From: Aeromonas taiwanensis
Lineage (GTDB): Bacteria > Pseudomonadota > Gammaproteobacteria > Enterobacterales > Aeromonadaceae
NCBI RefSeq assembly: GCF_000820165.1
Contig: NZ_CDDD01000106.1
Span: 1-64,000, forward strand
Length of the DNA stretch: 64,000 nucleotides
Direction of reading: 5' to 3'
Position 1 is the first letter of the stretch. The number at the start of each line of letters is the position of its first letter. Shown here one piece after another: positions 46,843 to 55,432 of the stretch. The notes under the pieces were generated by a model that was not told where the DNA came from, ran no database searches, and was given only the letters and a program-made list of their open reading frames with translations. Position numbers and translations under genes: made by a program.

Positions 46843-48219
46843 ATGTTTTCTGATATTTCTATCAAGGAAAATTCAGTATCGGTCGATATTGGAACCCATG
46901 CTCATTTATTATTGGTCTCCTCATTGTCACCAAATGGAAACCATGTTGGGCAAATATTATTGAATGCCGGTTATCGAATTACCCATCAGGATTCTGTGAC
47001 GCAGGCCAAACATTTTATTTCGAACCACTGCGTTGATCTTATTCTGCTCGATATGGCCGTCATGACAGAAGCCGGCCCTGCCATGGTGCAGACGCTGGCG
47101 GGAACCGACTGCGTCATCCTGGTCAATGAACATCAGGCCTATCTGGCGGCCGAGGCCATGCGGGCCGGTGCCATCGACTACATCATCAAACCCTTCAGCC
47201 AGCGACAGATCCTCGACGTCGTCAGGGGCGCCCTGCGTCTGCGCCAGGCCATCCCCAACCTGATCGCCACCTCCCCCCAGAGCCTGCAGGTGCTGCAGCT
47301 CGCCCGCCGGGCTGCCAAGACCTCGGCCACCATCCTCATCGGTGGCGAGTCGGGGACGGGCAAGGAGCGGCTTGCCCGCTACATCCACGAGATGTCCAGC
47401 CGGGCGGCCAAGCCCTTCGTGGCCATCAACTGTGCGGCCATCCCGGAGGCCATGCTCGAGTCCATTCTCTTCGGTCACAGCAAGGGTGCCTTCACTGGCG
47501 CGACAGCCAGTCAGCAGGGCAAGTTCGAGCTGGCCCAGGGGGGCACCCTGCTGCTCGACGAGATCTCCGAGCTGCCGCTAGCATTGCAGGCCAAGCTGCT
47601 GCGGGTGCTGCAGGAGAAGGAGGTCGAACGGCTGGGCAGCCATCAGGTGATCGCGCTGGACGTGCGCATCATCGCTGCCAGCAACCGGGATCTGCGGGAG
47701 CTGGTGGTGCGGGGCGAATTTCGCGAGGACCTCTTCTACCGGCTGGACGTGCTGCCCATGAGCTGGCCCGCCTTGAGAGAACGGCAGGATGACATCCTGC
47801 CCCTGGCGGAGTACTTCATCGAGCGTTATGCCGCACAGCAGGGTTATCGCCTCAGCGAGAGCGCCCGCCAGCAGCTGCTCTCCTATGACTGGCCAGGCAA
47901 TGTGCGCGAACTGGATAACGTCATCCAGCGGGCGCTAATTATGGCTCGCGGATTGCATATTCAGGCCGTCGATTTGATGCTGCCCCATTACGCAGCTGAA
48001 GCCGACACCCCGCTACCGCAGACACTCGCGGCCCCGGAGGGGCTCAACGAGACCAAGCGGCATGCCGAATTTCAATTCGTTCTTGAGACGTTGCGCCGTT
48101 TCCGTGGCCACCGGACACGCACGGCAGAAGCCCTCGGGATGACGACCCGGGCACTTAGATACAAGCTGGCTGCCATGCGCGAGCAGGGCATCGATGTCGA
48201 GCAGCAGATACAAAACTAA
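46843..48219 (+). CDS. lafK: LafK, sigma54-dependent activator of lateral flagellar genes
   Basis: A 458-residue FleQ/NtrC-type activator. A receiver-like domain (about 20-130) retains D70 (LILLDMAV) and IIKPF (K117) but lacks the acidic pair (VSS at 25-27) and the Thr/Ser switch residue. The AAA+ domain has Walker A GESGTGKE (168-175), GAFTGA (215-220, sigma54 contact) and Walker B TLLLDE. A Fis-type HTH ends the protein (about 416-445). ATG 46843 is best supported; TTG 46810 and GTG 46819 are alternatives. fliE follows 11 bases on. Confidence 0.9.
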   Translation: MFSDISIKENSVSVDIGTHAHLLLVSSLSPNGNHVGQILLNAGYRITHQDSVTQAKHFISNHCVDLILLDMAVMTEAGPAMVQTLAGTDCVILVNEHQAYLAAEAMRAGAIDYIIKPFSQRQILDVVRGALRLRQAIPNLIATSPQSLQVLQLARRAAKTSATILIGGESGTGKERLARYIHEMSSRAAKPFVAINCAAIPEAMLESILFGHSKGAFTGATASQQGKFELAQGGTLLLDEISELPLALQAKLLRVLQEKEVERLGSHQVIALDVRIIAASNRDLRELVVRGEFREDLFYRLDVLPMSWPALRERQDDILPLAEYFIERYAAQQGYRLSESARQQLLSYDWPGNVRELDNVIQRALIMARGLHIQAVDLMLPHYAAEADTPLPQTLAAPEGLNETKRHAEFQFVLETLRRFRGHRTRTAEALGMTTRALRYKLAAMREQGIDVEQQIQN

Positions 48220-48230
48220 GGGATAACCGA

Positions 48231-48557
48231 GTGAAGATTGAGATCATGTCATCACAGGTGACACTCCTGCAGCAGATGCAGGAAATGCAGCGAGTCGCCA
48301 GTCAACCCCCTGCCATCGAGCCAAACGAGGCGTCTGCCGTCTCGTTCGGCGACGCCATGCGTGACGTCGTCGGCCGGGTCAACGAACAGCAGAACATCGC
48401 CTCCAGCCTAATGACCGCCGTCGATGCGGGGCAGAGTGACGATCTGGTGGGGGCCATGGTGGCCAGCCAGAAGGCAGGCCTCAGTTTTTCCGCCCTGATG
48501 CAGGTGCGCAACAAACTGATGACCGGCTTCGATGACATCATGCGCATGCCGCTCTGA
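48231..48557 (+). CDS. fliE: Lateral flagellar hook-basal body protein FliE
   Basis: A 108-residue rod/MS-ring junction protein. The C-terminal GDAMRDVVGRVNEQQ and SFSALMQVRNKLMTGFDDIMRMPL are family hallmarks. GTG 48231 (AGGG upstream) gives full length; ATG 48246 is also possible. First structural gene after lafK in fliEFGHIJ. Confidence 0.93.
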   Translation: MKIEIMSSQVTLLQQMQEMQRVASQPPAIEPNEASAVSFGDAMRDVVGRVNEQQNIASSLMTAVDAGQSDDLVGAMVASQKAGLSFSALMQVRNKLMTGFDDIMRMPL

Positions 48558-48565
48558 GGTTGGTG

Positions 48566-50311
48566 ATGACTGAATTGGTATCCTCTTCACCTGCGTCAGG
48601 CTCCCTGATCGCCCGCGTACAGGAAGGGATGCGCAACTGGCGCACCCTCTCCCGGGACAACAAATCCATTCTGACCATAGCGCTGCTGGCTGCGGTGGTC
48701 GCCGCCACCATAGTGGTGATCCTCTGGACCTCCAGCAAGAACTACGTGCCGCTCTACGGCAAGCAGGAACTCTACGACACCGCCAACATCATGGAGATGC
48801 TGGAGAAAGAGCAGGTGCCGTTCCGGCTCGAGAAGAGCTCGGGACAGATCCTGGTGCCTGAGAGCCAGCTTGCCCATGTCCGTATGGCGCTGGCGGCCCG
48901 CGGCGTCCGGGCCGCCATGCCGGCGGGCCTGGAGGGGCTGGACAGTGTCACCGGTCTTGGCACCAGCGAATTCATGGAAGGGGCGCGTTACCGCCACGCC
49001 CTGGAGGGGGAGCTGGCCAGAACCATCATCTCCCTGGATGCGGTGCGCAGTGCCCGGGTGCATCTGGCCATCCCGAAGCGAACCCTGTTTGTCGGCCGTG
49101 ACGAGGAGAAGCCCAGCGCCTCCGTGATGCTGGATCTGCAGCCGGGCCAGTCCATGGAGCCGGGCCAGGTAGAGGCGATCGCCAACCTGGTGGCGGGCAG
49201 CATCTCCGGCATGAAGCCCGGCGCCGTGACCGTGGTGGATCAGAGCGGCCAGCTGCTGAGCGCGGAGCTGGGTGACAAGGCGGGCTTCGGCAAGCAGAGC
49301 GTCCAGCAGATGGAGTACGTGCGCAAGCTGGAGCAGTACATCCGCCAGCGGGCCAACGACATGCTCTACCCCATGCTGGGCACCGGCAACTTCCGGGTGC
49401 AGATCGCAGCAGACGTCAACTTCAACGCGGTGGAGGAGACCCAGCAGCAGCTCGATCCCAACGGGGTGGTGACCAGGGAATCCAACAAATCCGACAAGAC
49501 CATAGACGCCCTGGCCCTCGGCATTCCTGGTGCCCTCTCCAACCGTCCCCCGGAAACGGCGCCCCAGACCGATCAGGCCGCCACCGAGGAGAACAAGGCG
49601 CAGGAACCTGCCAAGAACGACACCCGAACCGAGCGCCAGGAAGTCAGCAAGCAGTATGAGAACAGCCGCACCATAGTGCATACCCGCTATCAGCAGGGGC
49701 GACTGGAGCGGATGAACGTCTCCATCCTGCTCAACCAGCAGATCGGCCCCAAGGAGGGGTGGAGCGCGGAGCAGCTCGAGCAGATCCGCCAGATGGTGGA
49801 GCGCTCGGTCGGCTTTGACAGCGCCCGTGGCGACCAGATCAGCCTGCAGGTGTTCGATTTCAACGGCGCCGTGCCGGTGACACCGCCGGAGTCGAGCTGG
49901 CTGGAGACCCCCTACTGGCAGGATTCCCTGCGCTACCTGGTGGGCGGACTGCTGGGGCTGACCCTGGTCTTCTTCGGCATTCGTCCCCTGGTGAAGCACC
50001 TGGTGCGTACCCAGCAATATCCTGACACCGAGCCCGGACAGGAGCTGGACGAGGATCGGGAACCTGCCGTGGGTCTCTCCATGCGGCGGGAAGGGGATGA
50101 GGAACATGAACCGTCCTCCTCCGGCAATAGCCTGCAACAGCCCGAGTACAGGCTGGAGCCTCAGTTCTCCTCCCTGGATCTCGAGGCGCTGCCGGAGCCG
50201 GGGTCCGAGCTGGAGGTCCAGCTCAAGCACCTGCAACTGCTGGTGGACAAGGACACGGCCCGGGTGGCGGAAGTGGTCAGACAATGGGTGAGCGGCAATG
50301 AGCAACGGTAA
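48566..50311 (+). CDS. fliF: Lateral flagellar MS-ring protein FliF
   Basis: A 581-residue protein with an N-terminal membrane helix (about 37-55), ring-building motifs (YVPLYGKQELYDTANIMEML; GTSEFMEGARYRHALEGELA), and a second membrane helix near 452-472. The C-terminal tail (LVDKDTARVAEVVRQW) binds FliG. It overlaps fliG by 14 bases. Confidence 0.96.
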   Translation: MTELVSSSPASGSLIARVQEGMRNWRTLSRDNKSILTIALLAAVVAATIVVILWTSSKNYVPLYGKQELYDTANIMEMLEKEQVPFRLEKSSGQILVPESQLAHVRMALAARGVRAAMPAGLEGLDSVTGLGTSEFMEGARYRHALEGELARTIISLDAVRSARVHLAIPKRTLFVGRDEEKPSASVMLDLQPGQSMEPGQVEAIANLVAGSISGMKPGAVTVVDQSGQLLSAELGDKAGFGKQSVQQMEYVRKLEQYIRQRANDMLYPMLGTGNFRVQIAADVNFNAVEETQQQLDPNGVVTRESNKSDKTIDALALGIPGALSNRPPETAPQTDQAATEENKAQEPAKNDTRTERQEVSKQYENSRTIVHTRYQQGRLERMNVSILLNQQIGPKEGWSAEQLEQIRQMVERSVGFDSARGDQISLQVFDFNGAVPVTPPESSWLETPYWQDSLRYLVGGLLGLTLVFFGIRPLVKHLVRTQQYPDTEPGQELDEDREPAVGLSMRREGDEEHEPSSSGNSLQQPEYRLEPQFSSLDLEALPEPGSELEVQLKHLQLLVDKDTARVAEVVRQWVSGNEQR

Positions 50312-51326
50312 TCTGAATCAGAACGCGGTCGATATCGACATCGACAACCTCGAGAAGGCCGCCATCCTGCTGCTGAGCATGGGAACGGAGGCGGCCGCCA
50401 AGGTGATGCAGAAGCTGTCGCGGGACGAGGTGCAGCGCCTCATCTCCAAGATGGCCGGCCTCTCCGGCGTGAGCTCCATCGAAGCCAAGTGGACCCTGCA
50501 GCAGTTCTTCGACCAGTATCGCGAGCAGAGCGGCATCGGCAGCGCCTCGCGGGAATACCTGGAGCAGACCCTGGATCTGGCCCTCGGCCAGCGCCTCTCC
50601 CGCAGCCTGCTCGACAGCCTCTACGGGGATGCGATGAGCCAGGACATCCAGCGTCTGCAGTGGGTCCCGGCGGATGTGCTGGCCCGCTTCTTCCGCAACG
50701 AGCACCCACAGATGCAGGCGGTGCTGCTCGCCTTCCTGCCCCCCCAGACCGCCTCGGCGGTGCTGGACGCCCTGCCGGGGTCGGTTCACGACGATCTGCT
50801 GGTGCGGGTCGCGAGCCTCAGCTCGGTCAGCGAGCACGTTCTCGGGGAGCTGCGGCTGACCCTGGATCGCTGCCTCGCCTATGTGGCCGATCAGTCCGGT
50901 GCCAAGGTCAACGGGGTACGCCAGGTGGCCGACATCCTCAACCGCTATCAGGGAAACAAGGAGCAGATGCTCAGCCTGTTGCGGGAGCATGACGGCGAGA
51001 TGGCCCTGGAGATCGAGAAGAACATGTTCGATTTCATGGCCCTGCGTCGCCAGAGCGACGACACCCTGCAGCGCCTGGTGCAGGAGTTGCCGGCGGATCT
51101 GCTGGCCCTGGCCCTGAAGAATACCGAGGCAGGCTTTCGCAAGGTGGTGCTGGGGGCCATGCCGAAGCGGATGGCGCAGGCGCTGGAGGCCCAGATCCAG
51201 GATCAGGGCAGCGTCTCCCTGCGCAAGGTGGAGCAGGCCCGGGAAGAGGTGATGCAGCTGGTGCGGGAACTGGTGGAGCAGGGCGAGATCGAGTTCCAGC
51301 TGTTCGAAGAGCCCACTGTCAGCTAA
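50298..51326 (+). CDS. fliG: Lateral flagellar motor switch protein FliG
   Basis: A 342-residue C-ring protein. EHPQMQAVLLAFLPP is the EHPQR-like motif that contacts FliM, and the C-terminal ARMC domain with charged helix (ADLLALALKNTEAGFRKVVL) meets the stator. It couples stator force to rotation. Confidence 0.96.
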   Translation: MSNGNLNQNAVDIDIDNLEKAAILLLSMGTEAAAKVMQKLSRDEVQRLISKMAGLSGVSSIEAKWTLQQFFDQYREQSGIGSASREYLEQTLDLALGQRLSRSLLDSLYGDAMSQDIQRLQWVPADVLARFFRNEHPQMQAVLLAFLPPQTASAVLDALPGSVHDDLLVRVASLSSVSEHVLGELRLTLDRCLAYVADQSGAKVNGVRQVADILNRYQGNKEQMLSLLREHDGEMALEIEKNMFDFMALRRQSDDTLQRLVQELPADLLALALKNTEAGFRKVVLGAMPKRMAQALEAQIQDQGSVSLRKVEQAREEVMQLVRELVEQGEIEFQLFEEPTVS

Positions 51327-51338
51327 CAGGAGTCAGGC

Positions 51339-52031
51339 ATGAGTCAGCACGTTCGCAAACTGGCGGCCGGGGCTACCCGTCTCTACCGTTTCCCGTCGCT
51401 GGGACAGAGCGGGGAAGAGGCCAGGAGCCAGCAGGAAGAGTTCGAATACGGCTATCAGCAGGGGCTGGAGCAGGGCCAGGCGGAAGGTTACCAGTCCGGC
51501 TACCAGCAGGGGCTGACCAGCGGTCTCATCGAGGGAGAGGCCAAGGGGTTGCAGCAGGGACAGGTGCGTGGTCTGGCCCAGGGGCTGACCGAGGGGCGGG
51601 CCGCCTTCGATGAGTCCATGGTGCCTTTTGCCAAGCTGCAACAGCAGTGGGAGTCCCTGACCCGGGCCCGGATGCTGGAGCAGAAGGAGCTGGTCGCCCA
51701 GCTGGTGGCCCAGGTGGCCAAGCGGGTGATCCAGGCCGAATTCACCCTCAATCCCCAGCAGGTGCTCCACCAGGTGGAGCAGGCCATGGCCAGCCTGCCG
51801 AGCGAGTCGGAGGAGCTGGTCATCTACCTCAACGAGGGGGACAGGCAGCGGTTGGCCGAGCAGGGGGTGACCCGCTGCGAGAAGTGGCCGCTGCAGGTGG
51901 ACCCGGCGCTGGCGGTCGGCGACGCCCGCATCGAGACCCGGGCCGCGGTGATCGAGATCAACACGGGGGAGCGCCTCGAGCGCTGCATCGAGCAGCTCAA
52001 CCAGACCCTGGATCTGGCACAGGATGCATGA
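51339..52031 (+). CDS. fliH: Lateral flagellar export regulator FliH
   Basis: A 230-residue protein that holds the FliI ATPase. Residues about 32-86 form an unusually long GxxxG-type glycine repeat (GYQQGLEQGQAEGYQSGYQQ and onwards), known in FliH families. The C-terminal domain follows. It overlaps fliI by eight bases. Confidence 0.93.
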   Translation: MSQHVRKLAAGATRLYRFPSLGQSGEEARSQQEEFEYGYQQGLEQGQAEGYQSGYQQGLTSGLIEGEAKGLQQGQVRGLAQGLTEGRAAFDESMVPFAKLQQQWESLTRARMLEQKELVAQLVAQVAKRVIQAEFTLNPQQVLHQVEQAMASLPSESEELVIYLNEGDRQRLAEQGVTRCEKWPLQVDPALAVGDARIETRAAVIEINTGERLERCIEQLNQTLDLAQDA

Positions 52032-53355
52032 GGCCCTGCAGCAGGCACTGACCTCGGCCCTCGACAGCCTGGACGAGGTGCCGGGCTTTCGCCGTTACGG
52101 GCGGCTGGTGCGCGTCACCGGGCTGACCCTGGAAGTGGTGGGCTGCCAGCTGGTGATGGGGCAGCGCTGCGAGGTGGAGACGGCCACCGGGACCGCCCTG
52201 CTGGCCGAGGTGGTCGGCTTCAACCGTGACATCTCCTACCTGATGCCGCTCCAGCCAATGAGCGGTCTCTATGCCGGTGCCCGGGTCCTGCCCGTCGATG
52301 GGGAGGAGACCATCCGGGTCGGCGGTCATCTGCTTGGCCGGGTCCTGGATGGCCTGCTGCAACCCCTGGATGGCCGCCCCCTGAAAGAGGAAGGGGAGCG
52401 GGTTCCCCTGTTCTCCACCTCTCCCAATCCCCTGCTGCGCACGCCGGTGCGCGAACCGCTCGACGTGGGCATCCGCGCCATCAACGGCCTGCTGACGGTG
52501 GGCAAGGGCCAGCGCCTGGGGCTGTTTGCCGGCTCCGGGGTGGGCAAGAGCATGCTGCTCGGGATGATGACCCGCAATACCAGCGCCCAGATAGTGGTAG
52601 TGGGCCTCATCGGGGAGCGGGGCCGGGAGGTGCGCGAGTTCATCGAGCACAGCCTGGGGGCCGAGGGGTTGGCCCGCGCCGTGGTCATCGCGGCCCCGGC
52701 GGACCAGTCCCCCCTGATGCGACTGCGGGCCGCCCAGCTGTGCCACCGCATCGCCGAGTATTTCCGCGAGCAGGGGCAGGACGTGCTGCTGCTGATGGAC
52801 TCCTTGACCCGCTACGCCCAGGCCCAGCGGGAGATCGCACTCGCCATCGGCGAGCCACCCGCGACCCGTGGCTATCCGCCGTCGGTGTTCAGCATGCTGA
52901 CCCAGCTGGTGGAGCGGGCGGGCAACGGCACCCATCCCGACGGCAGCCTGAGCGCCTTCTACACCGTGCTGGCGGAAGGGGATGATCAGCAGGATCCCGT
53001 GGTGGATGCCGCCAGGGCCATCCTCGACGGTCACATCGTCCTGACACGGCGTCTGGCGGAGGAGGGGCACTACCCGGCCATCGACATCGGCGCCTCCGTG
53101 AGCCGGGTGATGCCTCAGGTGGTCTCTCCCGAATGGCAGGGGTTGGCGGTGAGCCTGCGCCAGCTGTGGGGACGCTATCAGCAGGTGCGCGAACTGCTGC
53201 CCCTGGGAGGCTACCAGCCGGGGGCCGATCCCCAGATGGATGAGGCGGTCCAGCGCTACCCCGCCATCGCCAGTTTCCTGCAGCAGGGCCTGCAGGAGGA
53301 GACCCCCATCATCCAGGTGATGGCCGGGTTGAAACAAGTGCTCGGCAGGGCCTAA
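52024..53355 (+). CDS. fliI: Lateral flagellar export ATPase FliI
   Basis: A 443-residue F1-beta-like ATPase. Walker A is FAGSGVGKSM (about 173-182), Walker B is VLLLMDSLTRYAQAQREI. It energises unfolding and delivery of export substrates. Cotranscribed with fliH and fliJ. Confidence 0.97.
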   Translation: MHEALQQALTSALDSLDEVPGFRRYGRLVRVTGLTLEVVGCQLVMGQRCEVETATGTALLAEVVGFNRDISYLMPLQPMSGLYAGARVLPVDGEETIRVGGHLLGRVLDGLLQPLDGRPLKEEGERVPLFSTSPNPLLRTPVREPLDVGIRAINGLLTVGKGQRLGLFAGSGVGKSMLLGMMTRNTSAQIVVVGLIGERGREVREFIEHSLGAEGLARAVVIAAPADQSPLMRLRAAQLCHRIAEYFREQGQDVLLLMDSLTRYAQAQREIALAIGEPPATRGYPPSVFSMLTQLVERAGNGTHPDGSLSAFYTVLAEGDDQQDPVVDAARAILDGHIVLTRRLAEEGHYPAIDIGASVSRVMPQVVSPEWQGLAVSLRQLWGRYQQVRELLPLGGYQPGADPQMDEAVQRYPAIASFLQQGLQEETPIIQVMAGLKQVLGRA

Positions 53356-53364
53356 GGAGGCGGG

Positions 53365-53781
53365 GTGCTGAAATCCTATCTCGGCCTGCAACAGGATGCC
53401 CTGGACGCCATGGGCAAGGAGCGCCAGCGCCTGCGCGAGGTGGCGCTGCGGGAGGAGCACAGGGCCCGGAAGCTGCAGGAGGTCATCGAGACGATGCAGC
53501 CGGGCTCGGCAACCTTCCACCCTCTGTTGTGGCAGAACAAGCAGCAGATGCAGGGACAGCTTCGCCACCTGCTGGCGCACCAGCAGCAACAGAGTGTCCT
53601 GGCCAGCCAGGATCTGGTTCACCACGAGGGGCAGTTGATCAAGCAGTTTGGCCGGGTGAAGGGGCTGGAGCTGCTGCTGGAAAAGCGGGCCCTGGCGGCA
53701 CGCCAGCGCCGGGAGTCTGGGGAGCAGCGTCAGCTGGACGAGCTCGCTACTCAGCGTCATCGCGCCCTGCAGGGGAAGTGA
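53365..53781 (+). CDS. fliJ: Lateral flagellar export protein FliJ
   Basis: A 138-residue coiled-coil protein, very rich in Gln, Arg and Leu, typical of FliJ. GTG 53365 has AAGGAGG upstream. It is the gamma-like stalk of the FliI ATPase and recycles chaperones. Last gene of lafK-fliEFGHIJ; convergent with flgN. Confidence 0.85.
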   Translation: MLKSYLGLQQDALDAMGKERQRLREVALREEHRARKLQEVIETMQPGSATFHPLLWQNKQQMQGQLRHLLAHQQQQSVLASQDLVHHEGQLIKQFGRVKGLELLLEKRALAARQRRESGEQRQLDELATQRHRALQGK

Positions 53782-53785
53782 GGGT

Positions 53786-54229
53786 TCAGTCGGGGAAGTG
53801 TTCCTGCCGGCCGTAGGCGGACTCCTGGCCCAGCAGGGTGTTGATCGTCTCGATCTGACCGGCCAGCAGACGGCCATTCTGCTCGTTCTGGCGCCGGCAC
53901 TGGAGCAGCAGTTGCTCGAGCCGCCGCCACTGTTCGCCAACCTGCTGTTGCAGGGGGGAGGGCAGCTTGCCAATAAGGGTTGCCATGCCCTGTTCGTCGG
54001 GCTTGAAACCCAGGGCCCGCAGATGCTGGCAGCGTTGCTGGACCTGCTGCTGGATCTCGCTCATCACCCGTGTCTGCTGATAGTTGTGCTTCGTCAGCCC
54101 GTCCACATCGTGGCTGGCCAGCAGGCGGTACTGGGCGAGCAGCAGCTGTTGCAGCTCGGTATAGCGGCCGCAGTCCTGCTGGATGCCGGTGATCAACTGC
54201 CTGACCCTCAGCTTGGGGGCCATGGTCAT
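53786..54229 (-). CDS. flgN: Lateral flagellar chaperone FlgN
   Basis: A 147-residue helical protein. The N-terminal half is a long coiled coil rich in Gln; position and length fit FlgN, the export chaperone for FlgK and FlgL. It follows flgM with an ATGA overlap. Sequence similarity alone is modest; the gene order decides. Confidence 0.8.
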   Translation of the reverse strand: MTMAPKLRVRQLITGIQQDCGRYTELQQLLLAQYRLLASHDVDGLTKHNYQQTRVMSEIQQQVQQRCQHLRALGFKPDEQGMATLIGKLPSPLQQQVGEQWRRLEQLLLQCRRQNEQNGRLLAGQIETINTLLGQESAYGRQEHFPD

Positions 54230-54501
54230 CGGCGGTGCATGTCCAGGATGGCCTGGCTCAGGGCATCCATGTCCAGCTCGAGCCGGCCTTCGCTGATGGC
54301 CTGGCGGATCCGGTTCACCTTCTCCATGTCCACATCCGGGGTGGAGGCCAATTCGCTCCTCGCCTGATTGATGGTCTGTGCCGTGGCGCTGATCCTGGCG
54401 TCCCCCTGAGCGGTGGCCCTTGGCTGAGCGGCGGGGGCGGCATCCGCCTTGCGCTGCGGCTGGGGTTGAACGTAGAGAGGGTCGGTGCGTGTGATCTTCA
54501 T
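54226..54501 (-). CDS. flgM: Anti-sigma factor FlgM of the lateral system
   Basis: A 91-residue protein. The C-terminal DMEKVNRIRQAISEGRLELD and LSQAILD are the FlgM signature that binds the flagellar sigma28. The N-terminal half is disordered and Ala/Gln-rich, suited to export. It should restrain the lateral sigma28 (LafS), which is not in this window. Confidence 0.93.
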   Translation of the reverse strand: MKITRTDPLYVQPQPQRKADAAPAAQPRATAQGDARISATAQTINQARSELASTPDVDMEKVNRIRQAISEGRLELDMDALSQAILDMHRR

Positions 54502-54579
54502 AACGTCAATTCCTGATGGTCTATCTCTGACAGGCGACCCGAAGGCGGCCGAACTTGAATCAAACTCGCCTTTTGTGGG

Positions 54580-55302
54580 CTAAAAACGGGTTTCGACCTC
54601 TCCCTTGTCGATCACCCAGGCCTGGATCTCCTTGCCCGAGCCGAGGTTTCTGACCCGGATCCCCTCGCCGATGGCGCCATTCGTCAGCGCCTTGCCCCGG
54701 GTGGTGGCGGAAAAACCCGGTTGCCCCGCCCGGATCAATACCCCTTCCCCTGCCCGGACCGCCCAGGCCTGCTGCAGGTCGAGTTCACCGATAAGCTGCC
54801 CCATCCTGAGCTGGCGGGTGCTCTTGCTGCCCACCAGGGGGTGGGTACTGGGGACGAAGCCCCGTTGCAGCCGGCTGACCTCGACAGACTTCTCGACCAG
54901 ATCCCCGGGTCCTATGGACTGTCCCTTCTGGATCTCCCTGGCCGTCACCCAGACCGGCAGCATCAGGGTCACCTCCACCCGAGCCCGAAGCTGCCAGGCC
55001 GGCTCGGTACACTCCACCAGATAGGGGCGCCGCCCCCAGGGCTGGCGATATTGCCCCCCGGCCTGATAGCGCACCGCCTGCCGGCAGTCGGGCAGGTGGG
55101 CCACGGCGGGGGAGAGCCAGACCTGATAGTCGGCTTGGGTCTGCGGCCAGCCCTGCCGGTGCAGGTAGTCGTCGAGGGCCGCCGTTGCATCCGCCGTCAG
55201 GCCATCGCTCAGCCGCTGCGCCAGGGGGGGCGGTTCGGCCCGCAGGGGCAGCGCCAGGATCAGCAGGACGAACAGGGCTGCCCGCTTCCATATGGGAAAC
55301 AT
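54580..55302 (-). CDS. flgA: Lateral flagellar P-ring chaperone FlgA
   Basis: A 240-residue exported protein with a signal peptide (about 1-21, ending LRA/E). The SAF-like domain (GQSIGPGDLVEKSVEVSRLQ; MGQLIGELDLQQAWAVRAGE) is clear. It assists FlgI P-ring assembly. ATG 55302 is preceded by GGGGAAG. Divergent from flgB. Confidence 0.93.
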   Translation of the reverse strand: MFPIWKRAALFVLLILALPLRAEPPPLAQRLSDGLTADATAALDDYLHRQGWPQTQADYQVWLSPAVAHLPDCRQAVRYQAGGQYRQPWGRRPYLVECTEPAWQLRARVEVTLMLPVWVTAREIQKGQSIGPGDLVEKSVEVSRLQRGFVPSTHPLVGSKSTRQLRMGQLIGELDLQQAWAVRAGEGVLIRAGQPGFSATTRGKALTNGAIGEGIRVRNLGSGKEIQAWVIDKGEVETRF

Positions 55303-55373
55303 TGCTTCCCCTTTTGTCCGTCCCGTCCGCCATGGGCGATGGCCTGACCAGCGGAAATCACGGGTTTTCATGA

Positions 55374-55390
55374 TTGGCATGAGTCTTGAT
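55374..55390 (+). promoter_or_regulatory. Candidate sigma54 promoter of the lateral flgB operon
   Basis: TTGGCATGAGTCTTGAT matches the -24/-12 consensus TTGGCACG-N4-TTGC with two mismatches and exact spacing (GG at 55376-55377). Transcription would start near 55401, 32 bases before flgB. Confidence 0.55.
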
Positions 55391-55432
55391 AAAGGATGCA
55401 CCGGTCTGACTGGTTCACAAGAAGGATGAAGC

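Noticed and set aside
48596-50305. A 569-codon minus-strand frame opposite fliF
   Set aside because: Shadow of fliF; histidine- and leucine-rich composition is typical of reverse-complement frames.
51997-53973. A 658-codon open frame on the minus strand opposite fliI-fliJ
   Set aside because: It is the antisense shadow of high-G+C coding sequence; the plus frame encodes unmistakable FliI and FliJ, and the minus frame has low-complexity, unrecognisable protein.
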